64,000 nucleotides of DNA from Symsagittifera roscoffensis. Lineage: Eukaryota; Xenacoelomorpha; Acoela; Convolutidae. The stretch spans positions 13,370,844 to 13,434,843 of the forward strand of contig NC_087067.1 of the NCBI RefSeq assembly GCF_963678635.1, read 5' to 3'. The position numbers were made by a program, and so were the translations under genes. A model generated the notes under the pieces. That model made no database searches. It saw only the letters and a list, made by a program, of their open reading frames with translations, and was not told the origin of the DNA. Every line of letters begins with the position of its first letter. The first letter of the stretch is position 1. Positions 10,280 through 20,890 of this stretch are shown in pieces.

Positions 10280-11383
10280 ATGGACAATTTCAACTTGGAT
10301 GAATTGATGGACCTGGCAGAGGCATGTGTAGGACCGATGATAGATGCGATCTATCGTCGGCTGATCGATCGAGACTTCGCTCTAGAGGACCCAGAGGTAG
10401 TCATGTTGTTGACCGCCCTGATCAACATCTTGGGGCATGACAAGCGTGGGGACCGCCCCACGGAAGTCCTGTTGATGGCAGCATATGGAGAAAGGGGAGA
10501 ACTAGACCGCCCGAACATAAGAGTGATGAGGTGGAGAAACGGGGCTCTCTCAGGGAGTGACTTGGCGAATGAGCCTGGATTGGGAAGTTCTAGGACTTAC
10601 CAACCAGGTGAGATGCCTATGCCCTCCAAGCCCAAACCTGGGCTGACGAGAATGCATCAGGAGATGAACAGCGAGGCGGCCTCGTCTGGTTCACCACTGA
10701 GAGCAGCTGTGCCACCAAAAAGGGCGAAAGTAGGACAGAAAGTTCAGACGAACCAAACCATGCAAGATCTGGATGAGATGAACGATGAACTGGAAAGTAC
10801 GAAGAAGGAGCTGGACGAGATGACCAAAAGCATGCTCAAGATGGAGGACGATCGGGACATGTGGAGAAGATTGTTCGAAGACTGCAACAAAAAGTAGGGT
10901 CAAGAAATTGAGCGCTTGAGGCAGGACTACCAATAGCGATCGGAACAGATGGCGTTGACAACGGCCGTGGAGAAAGTGATACCTGCAAGGAATATTCCTC
11001 GTGGGCAGTCCCCGATGGAGCTCTTGACGCCTCGAGAAATGAGTCAAACAACGGAGACACGGCTCCCGACAGAGACAAATCGAGTAACGAACCCGGACCC
11101 TAGTGACACCTTGGGTGACCCCGTCGTGGAACAAACGGTGAGGAAGCTGATAGAGACAGCTGGACGACTGGTCGCCAACAAGAATGCGCCAGGTTCCCGG
11201 GTGACTGCACCCTATGGAACGATCGACGACACGGGCAGAGTACGACTCTCCCAGACCGTGATCAGACAGGGGATAAGTGACGTGACGCCACTCATGGGGA
11301 GCTCGAAGGCCCCAGAGAGAAGAATACAGAAGATGCCAGCGAAGAAAGTGTCTCGCATCATAGACAAAAGAACAATCAATTGA
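10280..11383 (+). CDS. ORF2 N-terminal region, coiled coil, with two in-frame TAG codons (element 1)
   Basis: The frame starts at ATG 10280 (MDNFNLDEL), 79 nt after the acceptor-like site; the same frame is open upstream to 10241, but element 2 homology starts at this Met. The first 206 codons contain an alpha-helical head (IYRRLIDRD), a proline-rich middle and a heptad-rich helix (ELESTKKELDEMTKS). A TAG at 10895-10897 and a second TAG at 10934-10936 follow, after which the frame stays open to the TGA at 11381. Element 2 has two stops with exactly the same 39-nt spacing in the same helix. It is either read through, or the protein ends here. It belongs to the accessory polyprotein and has no recognised enzyme motif. 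Confidence 0.6.
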
Positions 11384-11877
11384 AATATAATTTCACGGGA
11401 GTTCCGGAGACAGATCCGAGAGCTTGCTTCAATCGAGCGACTTGGAGCCCGGCAGTAAATCTGCAGCAACCACCACTGGGGACATCTCATCTGATACTGG
11501 GAGACAGCTTGGTCAGAGTACTATCGAATTTGAGGACCTCGTGGGTCACCACGGTGATGGCCTTTGGAGGCGCGACGATAGCCCAGTTATATCGAATGGT
11601 GGAACTGATGAATCCAGGGAGGATCCCCAATGTGATAATCCTGGTTGGGACGAATGACATCTCCAGAGGTTCAGATGAGCAGGAAGCACTATGGGAATCA
11701 ATGATGGTGTGTTTGTTTACTACCCTCTGGCAGAAATTCAATTGCGCGGTACTGACCGTTTGCACTGTGCCCATGAACACGAGAAGCTTGACCGCAGCAG
11801 GAAGAAGGCACAACGAGGGAGTCGTCAGGTGGAATAACATCTTGAGAACCTCGCAAGTCGGAACGCTGGAAGAATGA
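11380..11877 (+). CDS. SGNH/GDSL hydrolase domain, N-terminal part (element 1)
   Basis: About 165 codons carrying block I GDSLVRVL (11500-11523, Ser nucleophile), block II glycine in FGGAT, and block III GTNDISRG (from 11647), with the beta-strands LILGD, VIILVGTND and AVLTVCTVP between. Block V (DGIHFD, D-x2-H) lies in the next frame at 11934-11951, so the domain is split by a frameshift near 11870. The frame also changes upstream near 11370. SGNH hydrolases cleave ester bonds of lipids or acetylated sugars; the substrate is unknown. Element 2 encodes the same domain in one frame. Confidence 0.7.
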   Translation: MKYNFTGVPETDPRACFNRATWSPAVNLQQPPLGTSHLILGDSLVRVLSNLRTSWVTTVMAFGGATIAQLYRMVELMNPGRIPNVIILVGTNDISRGSDEQEALWESMMVCLFTTLWQKFNCAVLTVCTVPMNTRSLTAAGRRHNEGVVRWNNILRTSQVGTLEE

Positions 11878-14222
11878 TCCTCATGGACATCGAACATGAG
11901 TTGAGAGCTATAGATCAGGCCAGACTGACCACGGACGGCATCCACTTCGACAGTATCGAAGGACAAGCTTGGTTGAATCGAGTCTTCCAAGAGCAGTTGG
12001 ACGAGCTGGAAGCAGAACTCTTTGACACAGGAGTGCTGAAGGAAGAAGGAACAGAGAGTGACGCGGTGATTACCACCTTTGTGCCTCCTAGCCTGGAAAC
12101 ACGCTTGGGTACGGTCCCGGCCGTCACGAACTACAGGCAACAGAGCTCCAGCGAACCAGGTCAAAGGACAGACGTACAGGATCGATTGGGAGAAGCGCCG
12201 ATGAGGAGGACCATCCATCCTAGGAGAAGAATAGGACCTGTCAACCCAATCGAAGAGACAGCCGGCACGTCTAGATCGGACACTAGATCGGAGACGACAA
12301 GTACCAGTCGAGAGGAGAGACGCCCGGGCAGAGGCTCGTTGATGTGGTCAAGACCCATACCGTCTCCCTGGCATGTATACAAAGACGAGCTAATGAAGCT
12401 GGATCTCCAGAGGGTAAGCTTCATCGAAGATGCAAGGAGGATGCTGAATGGAGCGACGCTATCCGTCAGCAGATTGTACTCGATAACCGGCGTAGACTGG
12501 TTGATAGCCGCTAGCATAAATTTCAGCTCTACGACGGCCTTGAGATTTGCTGACCTAGAGGGACTGCCCTCTAACAACACAATGGGACCAGTGAATGCGA
12601 GACCATTGCAAGATGTGAGGTTGAATCACGATGAGGGGAATCGTGAAGAGAGACCAGGAAGATTCCTGACGACGAGAGCGCCGATTGGACAACACGTGAA
12701 GATATTCAGGCAGCTGACGACACCCCCTGGTGATGTGAAGGAGAGAGTAGACCCAAAACTAGTGAATCAAGATGTTAATATCCAAAGATACGGCGGATTG
12801 AAAGCGATAAAGAAAGATGAGACCATCTTCGCCGCCTATGACAAAGCAGAAATGAGGAAGGCCAAGATTATGATAGTAGCGAATTCAGAGTTCTTGTACA
12901 CCTCCAAGTCTCTGTTTTGGCCGGACGTCATAATGTTGGCAGTGGTCGACCTGGACCTACTGCAATCGATATCTCTGGCTATAGGGGTACAAATCCAGAC
13001 GGACATGAACCCAATTACGATCGTGTTTGCTGGCATCAATGACCATCTACACAGTAGAGGTTTTCTGAGCAGACTCAGAGATCCTACAACGGCAGAGAAC
13101 GCTGTGTGGCCAGCGATAAAAGATATCCTTGAGTCGATGGGTGAAGTGGTGGAGGCGACGAAGGAGGGGTCGTTCACCAAAGTGACACCGAGAATAGTAT
13201 TCGCGTTGTCTCCGGGGTATGCACATCTCCCGGATGGACTAAAATTCGTGTATGCGATTGTGACCTTGCTTTCGGAAAGAAAATATGACGTGATCATATC
13301 AGCCCCGAATCGCATGATAGAGATGGAGAACCTGAGGCCACTCAAGGCTGAACTACCTGCAGTGTGGTCAGATATCTCAAACGCGATGAGAGGATTCAAG
13401 GACCATGCGCTACACATGTTAGTGTTGGACGAGGTGCTGGGGTTGGCACTGTCCAATTTCAGTCGACAGCTCAAACTGAAACCGGGAATAGACGACGACC
13501 ATCGAGTGATCGCGGCGATGTCCAACGACTTATGGTTCCGAGCAATGGAAGTGACAGGTGAAAACACGAGAAGGAAAAATTCACTAGAGACGAGAGCTCA
13601 TTTAGAGGCGATGGTTTTGAGAACCAAGCCGGAAGCCAACCAGTGGCTACACCTGAATCCTAGAGTAGCGGCATTGGGTGCAGATGCTTTTGAGCAAGGC
13701 CCCGTGATGATCACAAAGATACATGCCTACTTGTTGAAGGAGGTGAACCTGGCGGAAAATGCCGGAGAAAATACCGCTAAATTTGTGAACAGAATGTGTC
13801 AGATTACTCTGGAAACCTTCTGGACCCAGGAAGTGAGGGGACAGGAGGGCTTTGAACGGACAGACAGCATGTTGGAAGGGTTGGGAGCCGGATGGTCCGC
13901 GTCCTTCTTGGCAAAAGTCTACCCGAAAGTCTCGCATTACTTGATAAAAGAATTCAGTAGTAGTGATCCAAGCAGTAGTGGAAGTGTCGATAGTGGAACT
14001 AAAAGCCTTGTTCGTGACATTTGGAGCAGAGAGTTTCGTGAAAGGACCGGCGATGCTGTGCACCGAAGGAATTCAGAACCTGCGGTTAGATGGACTTCTG
14101 ACATTGATTGCGATTACCCACGGAAACTTGGGAGGACTGATGAAACTGACACGTTGTCCAGAGCAGATGAGAGAGAGAGTGAGGAACTTAGATCTGAAGA
14201 AGTTGTTGGACTCGTGGAATAA
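11874..14222 (+). CDS. ORF2 middle part: end of SGNH domain 1 and second SGNH-like domain (element 1)
   Basis: 782 codons. Residues 1-55 complete SGNH domain 1 (DGIHFD, residues 21-26). A disordered arginine- and serine-rich linker and a small conserved module (about 180-240) follow. Residues about 325-560 form a second SGNH-like domain: FAGINDHLHSRG supplies a GxND block (G387), SPGYAHLPD is a conserved loop, and DDDH (540-543) fits the terminal D-x2-H block. A clear GDS block I is missing; the corresponding segment reads VANSEF. Residues about 560-700 are helical. The last 90 or so codons (from about 13950) run out of the ancestral frame, which continues in the ORF starting at 13963. Confidence 0.65.
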   Translation: MILMDIEHELRAIDQARLTTDGIHFDSIEGQAWLNRVFQEQLDELEAELFDTGVLKEEGTESDAVITTFVPPSLETRLGTVPAVTNYRQQSSSEPGQRTDVQDRLGEAPMRRTIHPRRRIGPVNPIEETAGTSRSDTRSETTSTSREERRPGRGSLMWSRPIPSPWHVYKDELMKLDLQRVSFIEDARRMLNGATLSVSRLYSITGVDWLIAASINFSSTTALRFADLEGLPSNNTMGPVNARPLQDVRLNHDEGNREERPGRFLTTRAPIGQHVKIFRQLTTPPGDVKERVDPKLVNQDVNIQRYGGLKAIKKDETIFAAYDKAEMRKAKIMIVANSEFLYTSKSLFWPDVIMLAVVDLDLLQSISLAIGVQIQTDMNPITIVFAGINDHLHSRGFLSRLRDPTTAENAVWPAIKDILESMGEVVEATKEGSFTKVTPRIVFALSPGYAHLPDGLKFVYAIVTLLSERKYDVIISAPNRMIEMENLRPLKAELPAVWSDISNAMRGFKDHALHMLVLDEVLGLALSNFSRQLKLKPGIDDDHRVIAAMSNDLWFRAMEVTGENTRRKNSLETRAHLEAMVLRTKPEANQWLHLNPRVAALGADAFEQGPVMITKIHAYLLKEVNLAENAGENTAKFVNRMCQITLETFWTQEVRGQEGFERTDSMLEGLGAGWSASFLAKVYPKVSHYLIKEFSSSDPSSSGSVDSGTKSLVRDIWSREFRERTGDAVHRRNSEPAVRWTSDIDCDYPRKLGRTDETDTLSRADERESEELRSEEVVGLVE

Positions 14223-16875
14223 GAGAAGAGACCTGAGACACACTCTTATCCAATATCTCTTACAACAAAATCGCTTTGGAACGGGAGAAGACGAGACGAT
14301 AGAAAGAGAGGAAGATGTTAGAAGACATGTTGGAGGCATGCCGCTGTTAACCGATCTGAGCTTGGCTATGAGAACCGATCCCTTGGCGCAGATCAGAGGA
14401 GTCACGGAGTTTGTGACGGTGATCTATGGACCAGCAGTCACGTTTGCGTTCCCTGACGTTAAAGTGGAAGCATATAGGAGGTCGGTGCTGCACCTGAACC
14501 TCATATCAGCAGTGGACGGTAGTACACTGAACTGGTGTGAGCAGCACACATTGCGGGAGCTCATAAGTGAAGATCTGTTGTTTACGAAAATATCGGAGCC
14601 AGAGATGACAGTCATCAATTTTGACGACCACTTCCGTGATCGCATGGGAGAAGTAGAAAGAGGACACATTGAAGTGTTTCCGAAGCTTTGGAATCTGAGA
14701 CCCTATGATAAAACGAATGGTGAAATAACCAGAGTGCCTCGTCTCACTGCAGCATATCATAAAGTGAGAGAAGAGACGAAGGACTGGGGTGATTACAATA
14801 AGCTGCCGGAGGCAATCCCTGAATTCCCTCTGATAAGAAGGATGTTGCTCGGAGCAGTCTCCGTGGTACAAACTCCTAGATTGAGAGCATTCAAAACCAA
14901 TGAAAGGAGAATAGGGAATTTCGTGGGAACGATGGATCCATACTTTGTAGGGAGAAAAGCCGCCGTGTTACAATACACACGATTTGCATATACGGATCAA
15001 GCAACGAGAAGGCGAATAAGCAACGCCGCGACACCCAAGCCTGGGAAATTCGACGAAGAATGGACGGGATTAGGCTTAGCTCCGATGAGGATGAGAGGCA
15101 GGAACGAACTGCCTGAAGCCTCCTTAATCCTGACAAGTGTGAAACAGGAGATGAAAGTGGGAGGAAAATTGCAGACGAGAACCTTCCTAGCACCCTTTGG
15201 CTGTGAGGAAATCAAAGTGGTCCATGGAAAAGAAGAAGATAGATCGGCCGGTACATTGCTCATGCCGAGATTCCCGGAGGAAGCCGACAATGATGAACAA
15301 GGACCCTCGAGCTCGAACAAGGATAAGTCAGAAGGAGATGACGGACAGGGAGGGAGCCGTCAAACCGAAGAACCCATGCAACAAGATCAAGCTGGTGGGG
15401 AGGACGACAGGGCATCGACAGGAGAAACATCCAGCCTGGATTTCAATATCTTCAGTAATCTTGAGAACAATGCAGATACGTTGGAGACGACTGAGCCAGC
15501 GGATGAAGGCATCTCGACACTGGAGCCTCCGTCAGCCTTTATGGAAAGGAAACGGAATTTGCCGCAGAGCAGCTCTCCTGGCAATTCAAGAAATAACGAC
15601 CAGAGAATCCTCATGGAATCACCTAGGAGGAGAAGAACAGAGGCTTCAGCCAGAGTACCTTTCTTGGGAACGCTGCCCGAAGAAGAATGGGAAGTACATC
15701 ATCGAGACCATGAGAGTAGGACGGGATGCAAATTGGACAGAGTGGCGTTCATGGAAGAAGTCTGGACAGTGGTTCAGAGCTATGGGACCCAGTCCATTCT
15801 GAAAACGGGCCTCAACCAACCCTTGATGAGGGAAGTCCTTGACAAGCTTGATGATTGTGAAGGGAGACTGAGTGAGTTGTTGATCGACTCGGCCACTGAT
15901 GAAAGTGAAGCGAATTCTCCCATCAAGATGACACCGCAGGATGATAAAGGAGAGGTGGTGTATCTGTCAAGAACCAGGAGAGGGACAATGCGATCAAAGT
16001 TGTTGATTGATAAAATCAATGCGATGAAAATGAAGTTGAGCAGCAGAGTGATGCCGAGGAGAGTCGGAAAGACGAAGGTGGATTCAGAGATATCGATGAA
16101 AGCTGTTAACTCAGCGAAAAGGAAACGAGTCGAGGAGGTCATGGATTTGGGGCAAGGTGATTATCAACTGCCTGGCACAGCTAAAATGTTAACTGATATA
16201 GCGATGGTGCCACCCATTCTCATGGCGGGGATAAAGTCAACAGGTTATAAATCCAAAAGGAGTGACCGCACTCTGACTGGAGCAACCTTGGAAATGGAAA
16301 TACTCAGCCAATGTAGAGAGAGCGAAATGAAAGAGTTTAAGCCATCTCCCATGAATCACGGAAAGGGAAGTGTCGCAGGACAACTAATGCCAGTGGAATA
16401 TAACCGACTAACAGTGTCGGAGACTGTGTCGATAGATGAACCCACCGGTGGATACATGGAGATGTTAGAATACCGAAACTCGGCTAGAGGGTATATGATG
16501 GCCCTGGAAGATGAAAAAGCCATGGAGGGTTATCTGGAAACGATATTGCAAGGCACCACACTCAAGCAGAAGGCGTACGGGACTTTAGCGTCGTCTGACA
16601 TACAGGCAGAGACGATCGAGCAGTTGGTGAGCCTTCCATGGAAAGCAGTAGTATTAAGGTATTTCGAAGAAGAAATGAGGACTACGCCAAGAATACATGC
16701 TCTAGTGGCAGTACCTTACGTAAGAACAGAGTTACAACTCAGGTTCGCCTGGTGCATGATGGGACTGACTCGCGAAGAATATGATTCAGAAGAAAGCAAG
16801 AGGTCAAAGGAGGAGAAGGTTTTCCTTATGACGAACCTGAGGGATCTGATAGTCCCTGTTTCATTCGATTTCTGA
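13963..16875 (+). CDS. ORF2 part D-E-F, large protein of unknown function (element 1)
   Basis: 970 codons, the longest uninterrupted frame of element 1. The first 370 or so residues match 37130-38160 of element 2: a hydrophobic N-terminus, GGMPLLTDL.LAMR, then IYGPAVT.AFPD, and LNWC...L...LLF. A charged, low-complexity middle (residues 430-560) and a helical part (580-970) follow, matching the 38251-39213 and early 39195-41609 frames of element 2. I recognise no family. In element 1 these regions are fused in one frame, which supports a single ancestral polyprotein. A frameshift near 16870 separates it from the next frame. Confidence 0.65.
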   Translation: MIQAVVEVSIVELKALFVTFGAESFVKGPAMLCTEGIQNLRLDGLLTLIAITHGNLGGLMKLTRCPEQMRERVRNLDLKKLLDSWNKRRDLRHTLIQYLLQQNRFGTGEDETIEREEDVRRHVGGMPLLTDLSLAMRTDPLAQIRGVTEFVTVIYGPAVTFAFPDVKVEAYRRSVLHLNLISAVDGSTLNWCEQHTLRELISEDLLFTKISEPEMTVINFDDHFRDRMGEVERGHIEVFPKLWNLRPYDKTNGEITRVPRLTAAYHKVREETKDWGDYNKLPEAIPEFPLIRRMLLGAVSVVQTPRLRAFKTNERRIGNFVGTMDPYFVGRKAAVLQYTRFAYTDQATRRRISNAATPKPGKFDEEWTGLGLAPMRMRGRNELPEASLILTSVKQEMKVGGKLQTRTFLAPFGCEEIKVVHGKEEDRSAGTLLMPRFPEEADNDEQGPSSSNKDKSEGDDGQGGSRQTEEPMQQDQAGGEDDRASTGETSSLDFNIFSNLENNADTLETTEPADEGISTLEPPSAFMERKRNLPQSSSPGNSRNNDQRILMESPRRRRTEASARVPFLGTLPEEEWEVHHRDHESRTGCKLDRVAFMEEVWTVVQSYGTQSILKTGLNQPLMREVLDKLDDCEGRLSELLIDSATDESEANSPIKMTPQDDKGEVVYLSRTRRGTMRSKLLIDKINAMKMKLSSRVMPRRVGKTKVDSEISMKAVNSAKRKRVEEVMDLGQGDYQLPGTAKMLTDIAMVPPILMAGIKSTGYKSKRSDRTLTGATLEMEILSQCRESEMKEFKPSPMNHGKGSVAGQLMPVEYNRLTVSETVSIDEPTGGYMEMLEYRNSARGYMMALEDEKAMEGYLETILQGTTLKQKAYGTLASSDIQAETIEQLVSLPWKAVVLRYFEEEMRTTPRIHALVAVPYVRTELQLRFAWCMMGLTREEYDSEESKRSKEEKVFLMTNLRDLIVPVSFDF

Positions 16876-16916
16876 TAGAGCAGATTTCAGTACCTGCATT
16901 AAACACTTGTGTTAAG

Positions 16917-18308
16917 ATGTTGAGGGAAGGCGATGTGCGAGCGAAAGCCTTATTCTTGCTAGCACTGCTGGATATGCAGCAAAGTAAACCGATGAGGGTG
17001 AACATGAAAGAACCCGAGGAATTAGAACCCATGAGAAAGATAGACGAAATCAGGAGATTCTCAAACAAGGAGCTGAGACTCGCTAAAGAATCCATGGGGG
17101 CATTGCCGAAATCCAGTGAATACTGTGGACCGATCAAGAAGAAATCGTATAGCTACGTATCCGGGATCATAGGGATAGCGTACAACCCTTTCCTGAGTGA
17201 AGACATACGCGATTGCTTCTTCGATTACGAGCAGGCGGTGTTGCTAAGATTCTGGACGTCCAGAATTGTAACAATTAAAAGCGTTAACAATCCACAGGCC
17301 AAATTGGGACTGGTCTTGGAAGAAGAGGTGACTGCACCTTCCGTACCAAAATCTGATAAAAGAGTGGAGTTTGGGTTGGGATTCTCAGATGAGTTACTGA
17401 GAACGAGCTTGATGGCAGTGTGGGAATTGATGAGGCCATCATGGTGTCCTATTCCCAACGCTGACTCGATATTACGGGCGACACAAGACGTGCAGAGGGA
17501 ACTGAACGCAGACTGTAACCTGCGTGACCTCAACATCATATATAATGTGATGATAACGGCCTCTAGGAGCAACGGAGAAGATAAAGTGGAGTTGCCTGGC
17601 TGGGGACCAGAAGACTGGGTCAAACCTGGTAGCTGTCTGGTGGAAGTCTGTGGACTAGAGGGTCACGTTTGTGGAGGTCTGGACTGTGTGAAGACCCTGG
17701 AGAAACAACACAAACAATTGATGGTGTTGTTTGGAAACGTAGTGATGAAAACGAGAACAGAAACGGAACTGATAGCAGATTGCCATGGAGGAACCGAGGT
17801 GAATCTAGTGACTGCACTAGGATTCTACAGCATGTTTGGTTCTTTAGAGTCACTATTGAATCTAGAACAGAAACAGGAGATGGTCACAGCCATCAGTGCA
17901 GAAGTATTCCCAGGAGTTCTGCAGACTGAGCAGAAATACATAGGAAAATGGAGGGAAGCAATCGAGACGGAAATGAACATCAGACACAGTGAGACTTATT
18001 GTAGACCATCAGGAGCACGATATTTGGTGGGCTCAGCATTGGCTCCAATGTGTAAGAGCAGATACCCTGTACATTTTGTAGCTGTGGACGTAAAGAGTAC
18101 GAGAACGATCGTGGATCAAGCCTTCTCAGTGCCGAAGTGTGTGAGACTGGCGAGAATGTCCGAGAAGTCTTACGAGTTGCTATGTAAGATGTTCTCAGCA
18201 GTTCCAGAGAGAACCAAGGAAGAGTTGGAGTCAATACTAGGAAAGAAGTTCATGGGATATGTGAGCGGGAACTTCAGTGACTTTGAGAGACAGAAACAGA
18301 GAGGATAA
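16917..18308 (+). CDS. ORF2 part F, C-terminal half, with conserved Cys/His cluster (element 1)
   Basis: 463 codons. Conserved with element 2 (from about 40185): the YVSG.(I/M)G.AYNPFL motif near residue 80, a WCP motif near 177, and a cysteine cluster near 240-260 with pattern C-x4-C-x4-H-x-C-x4-C (element 1 HVCGGLDC, element 2 HTCDGRSC), likely metal-binding. A helical region with VFPGVLQ.(E/T)QK and FSVPKCVRLAR follows. Function unknown. It ends at TAA 18306; the homologous frame continues after a shift at about 18330 as the last part of ORF2. Confidence 0.6.
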   Translation: MLREGDVRAKALFLLALLDMQQSKPMRVNMKEPEELEPMRKIDEIRRFSNKELRLAKESMGALPKSSEYCGPIKKKSYSYVSGIIGIAYNPFLSEDIRDCFFDYEQAVLLRFWTSRIVTIKSVNNPQAKLGLVLEEEVTAPSVPKSDKRVEFGLGFSDELLRTSLMAVWELMRPSWCPIPNADSILRATQDVQRELNADCNLRDLNIIYNVMITASRSNGEDKVELPGWGPEDWVKPGSCLVEVCGLEGHVCGGLDCVKTLEKQHKQLMVLFGNVVMKTRTETELIADCHGGTEVNLVTALGFYSMFGSLESLLNLEQKQEMVTAISAEVFPGVLQTEQKYIGKWREAIETEMNIRHSETYCRPSGARYLVGSALAPMCKSRYPVHFVAVDVKSTRTIVDQAFSVPKCVRLARMSEKSYELLCKMFSAVPERTKEELESILGKKFMGYVSGNFSDFERQKQRG

Positions 18309-18937
18309 ACTGTCACAGATTACAATGCAGTAGATCAGAATGATGAAGTCCACCGAGTGATGATGGAAGTAGAACCATTACTGGAAGCTTCGGGAAAACG
18401 TAATTGGAGGAGCATCATGTTGACACATGACGAGTTTCCTTGACACTGCTTGCTGCAGACTTGGTGGTATCCCAAGCGTAGTAATCTGATGTTGATCTGG
18501 GACTCTGGAGAGCTGCTCTCCATGGGTTTACCAGATTCATCACAGCCCATAACAATAGTGATAGTGGGAGTTATGATGGCGATACGATGGCTGGAGGCTC
18601 ATGTGAGAGAAAATAATAGACAGGGGGCACCGACGAGAGAACAGTTGCGGAAATTAGATTGTCTAAAAGATTTAGATCTTTTTGAGACAAGTGAACTCAG
18701 TGGAAAGGAGAAGGCAGAGATGTTAAAGGAAGATTTGGAGAGAAACGTGACGTTGTATCTCCACAACAGCTTCTGCAGGAACAGAGAATCTAACGTGGAT
18801 CCCCTACCTTGTTGCAAACAGAGGGTAGAAGAGCAGAAGTGTTGGAGGACGGCTTCCAACAGCATCAGGATAGCTAACGACGTGTTGCAGGATACGGAAA
18901 CTGAGAGTGCAGAGGAGGAAGAAATGGAACATTGACG
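18309..18937 (+). CDS. ORF2 last part G (element 1)
   Basis: The ancestral frame runs from about 18345 (MMEVEPLLEASGKRN) through an in-frame TGA at 18441-18443 to the end at 18935-18937. The open piece after the stop is about 160 codons: WYP...L.L.WD, then a helical body, then LYLHNSFC.NRES and an acidic tail. In element 2 an in-frame TGA lies two codons away in the alignment, also followed by C. No ATG precedes the conserved WYP segment, so either readthrough of UGA-C or splicing would be needed to make this part. Confidence 0.55.
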
Positions 18938-19756
18938 AACGACTGAAAAACAAGATGCAAAAAGAGACGAAATTAGAAGAATTTAGAAGTTTTAGAACTT
19001 CTAAACGACGAAAAAAGAAGAAAACAAAGGATTGATGAGGAGAAAGTTAAAACTCAAAATTGTTTTATGTGTGTGAAAAAACTCAAGTGAGAAACCAAGC
19101 AACCAAGTTGTAATTGAAAACTGAAACATTTAGTTGAGTTTTGAAATTGTTGCATTTATAAATTTCTATTTTGATTTTAGTTGAGTGGCTTTAGAGACGC
19201 TCACTTACTATTTATTTAGAAAGGCTTAAGTAAAGGAGTATATTTAAATATTCCAGCCTACATGACTGTTTTTAATCAGCTAGGAGAACTGATCACTTTG
19301 TGGTGACATGAAAGACTTGGGTAATCTCTCGAAGAGGGAGATTGTTTCATTGTTCTTTCTAACCACAGAGTTCCTTAGTTTTAATATTCAGGACAATAAC
19401 AAGCAAGATTTCCGAAGGGAAAAAGCATAGTAGGATAAATTTAGCTTGCTGGTTGGCTGGACTGTCCTGCAAACCAACACCTTTTAAATCTAGGAGAAAA
19501 CGTTTTAATCGGGACATTGACATTGGAAGTCAGAAAATATGTTATATCTTAGGTCATATCCTCAATGTGCAGATTAATGAAAGAATTTGAAGGCTATAGT
19601 GATGTAGTATGATGCCATTTATATTCTGCAGTGAGTCGATGTGACGTGGATAAAAGTAATTTCGTGCATTTTGTAAATTCTGTTCGATGACACTGTATCT
19701 ATCTTACGAACATTATGTGATTCAATGAGGACATTGACCGGACTGTCCGGGGAGTA
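18938..19756 (+). other. 3' untranslated region of element 1
   Basis: No coding region seen. A-rich just after the stop, then mixed sequence. It ends in CTGTCCGGGGAGTA (19743-19756) directly before the 3' LTR, which by position is the polypurine tract used to prime plus-strand synthesis. Confidence 0.65.
19743..19756 (+). promoter_or_regulatory. Polypurine tract of element 1
   Basis: CTGTCCGGGGAGTA abuts the 3' LTR start TGTGAC. Element 2 has CCCGGGGAGTA in the same place (42751-42761). The purine run is short (GGGGAG). Confidence 0.6.
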
Positions 19757-20682
19757 TGTGACATTCGACCAGAATGGAAAAAATGCAATCTCTGCAGATT
19801 TCGAATTTTTAGCAGTGAACCTTCCGAGTTGGTGATTTTGAAGGATTAACGACGTTATTCGGATGATTAGTAGAACGGTGAAGGTCAAGATATTCTAGTA
19901 TTTTGAAATTTTAAATTTTCGAAGTGATGACGTAACATTTCTGAGAAATGTCAGAAACGGCCATTTTGGCAGAAAAGCTGAAAAGCAACAGAACAACATT
20001 AGTAGCGATTGCGAGAAGAACGGAAGTTGTGATTAAGAAACGACAACGAATCACGGAGTTAACTGGGAACGTTCCGAGTTGCAACTTTTGTGTCGCTACA
20101 ATAGTTGCAAGGCCGTTGCGAACAACAGTGAAGGGTGGAAGACAGCCTTCCGGGTTACGGAGGAATCAAGTTTAACGTGCTTGATTCAGTGGATTCAAGA
20201 ATCCGGAAGGGTTTCGGTACTGAGACTTTTACCATTTTATATAAACTTTTAGCTTCTTGTCATGACCTGAATTGAATTTAATTAACAACTGGATTCATTT
20301 TGATAAGGATGAGAAGCTAGGAGTTGGAGGAAAGGGTTGATCCATCTTCGATGGAGATGATGATTTTTATCTACTGAACAAAAACAATAGTAATATAATA
20401 AATAGTAGTAGCCCTGTTTTTAGGAGTGACCTCGTGGTCTGGGGATACTGAGACCCAGCCATGAGCTCACTATTTCTGCATGTAATTAAGTTAATTTGAG
20501 TGTTTTGACCGAAGCCGAAAGCAGTAAAGTTTTTTGTCGACCCGATGTTAGAAAAGACCACCGAAAGTACTGGCTTGGTAGAGACGGTGAAAAGCATATA
20601 AAGCTCTGTTTAGACGTTAGCCAGTCGTCTTAGGACTTAGTTTTATTTTCCGTAGATATGTATCTTCCGGGCGAATGTTACA
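19757..20682 (+). repeat. 3' LTR of element 1
   Basis: 926 bp, about 98% identical to 2243-3168. TATATAA at 20238-20244; AATAAA at 20397-20402 is the likely polyadenylation signal. It is followed by CTT, matching the 3 bp before the 5' LTR. Confidence 0.9.
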
Positions 20683-20890
20683 CTTGCTGATATATATGCA
20701 TTTTAAAAACGCTGGTATGGCCCTATCCAGCTTGTGCACTTAGCGCAACTAAACGGAAGGGCCTTTTTTGCAATTTAGTTTTTTATTATAATAAATAGTA
20801 GAAAAGCTTTTTCTCATAGCCCCTGCCCGTCATCCCAAATAAATTGTAGCCGCCATCAGAATATAAAATTATACGATAGGGGAAAGGATT
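20683..20890. other. Spacer between the two giant elements
   Basis: 208 bp of AT-rich sequence with no recognised feature apart from the short direct repeats left by each insertion at its two ends. Confidence 0.6.

Larger units (their letters stand above)
2243..20682 (+). mobile_element. Giant Ty3-like LTR element 1, pol-deleted, 18.4 kb
   Basis: It is flanked by direct LTRs (2243-3168 and 19757-20682; about 19 substitutions in 926 bp) starting TGTGACATTCG and ending CGAATGTTACA, which are near-perfect inverted ends. The 3 bp before the 5' LTR (CTT) equal the 3 bp after the 3' LTR. The interior has a 4-kb leader, a gag N-terminal remnant fused to a pre-integrase linker, an integrase zinc-finger stub, a frameshifted macro region, and a full-length but frame-broken second ORF (10280-18937). 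Compared with element 2, about 5.2 kb (most of gag, protease, RT, RNase H) and about 1.15 kb (integrase core) are missing. It therefore cannot supply its own reverse transcription or integration and would depend on a relative. Confidence 0.88.

Noticed and set aside
12836-13567. 243-codon minus-strand ORF and other long antisense frames inside ORF2 and pol
   Set aside because: Shadow frames of well-conserved plus-strand coding sequence.
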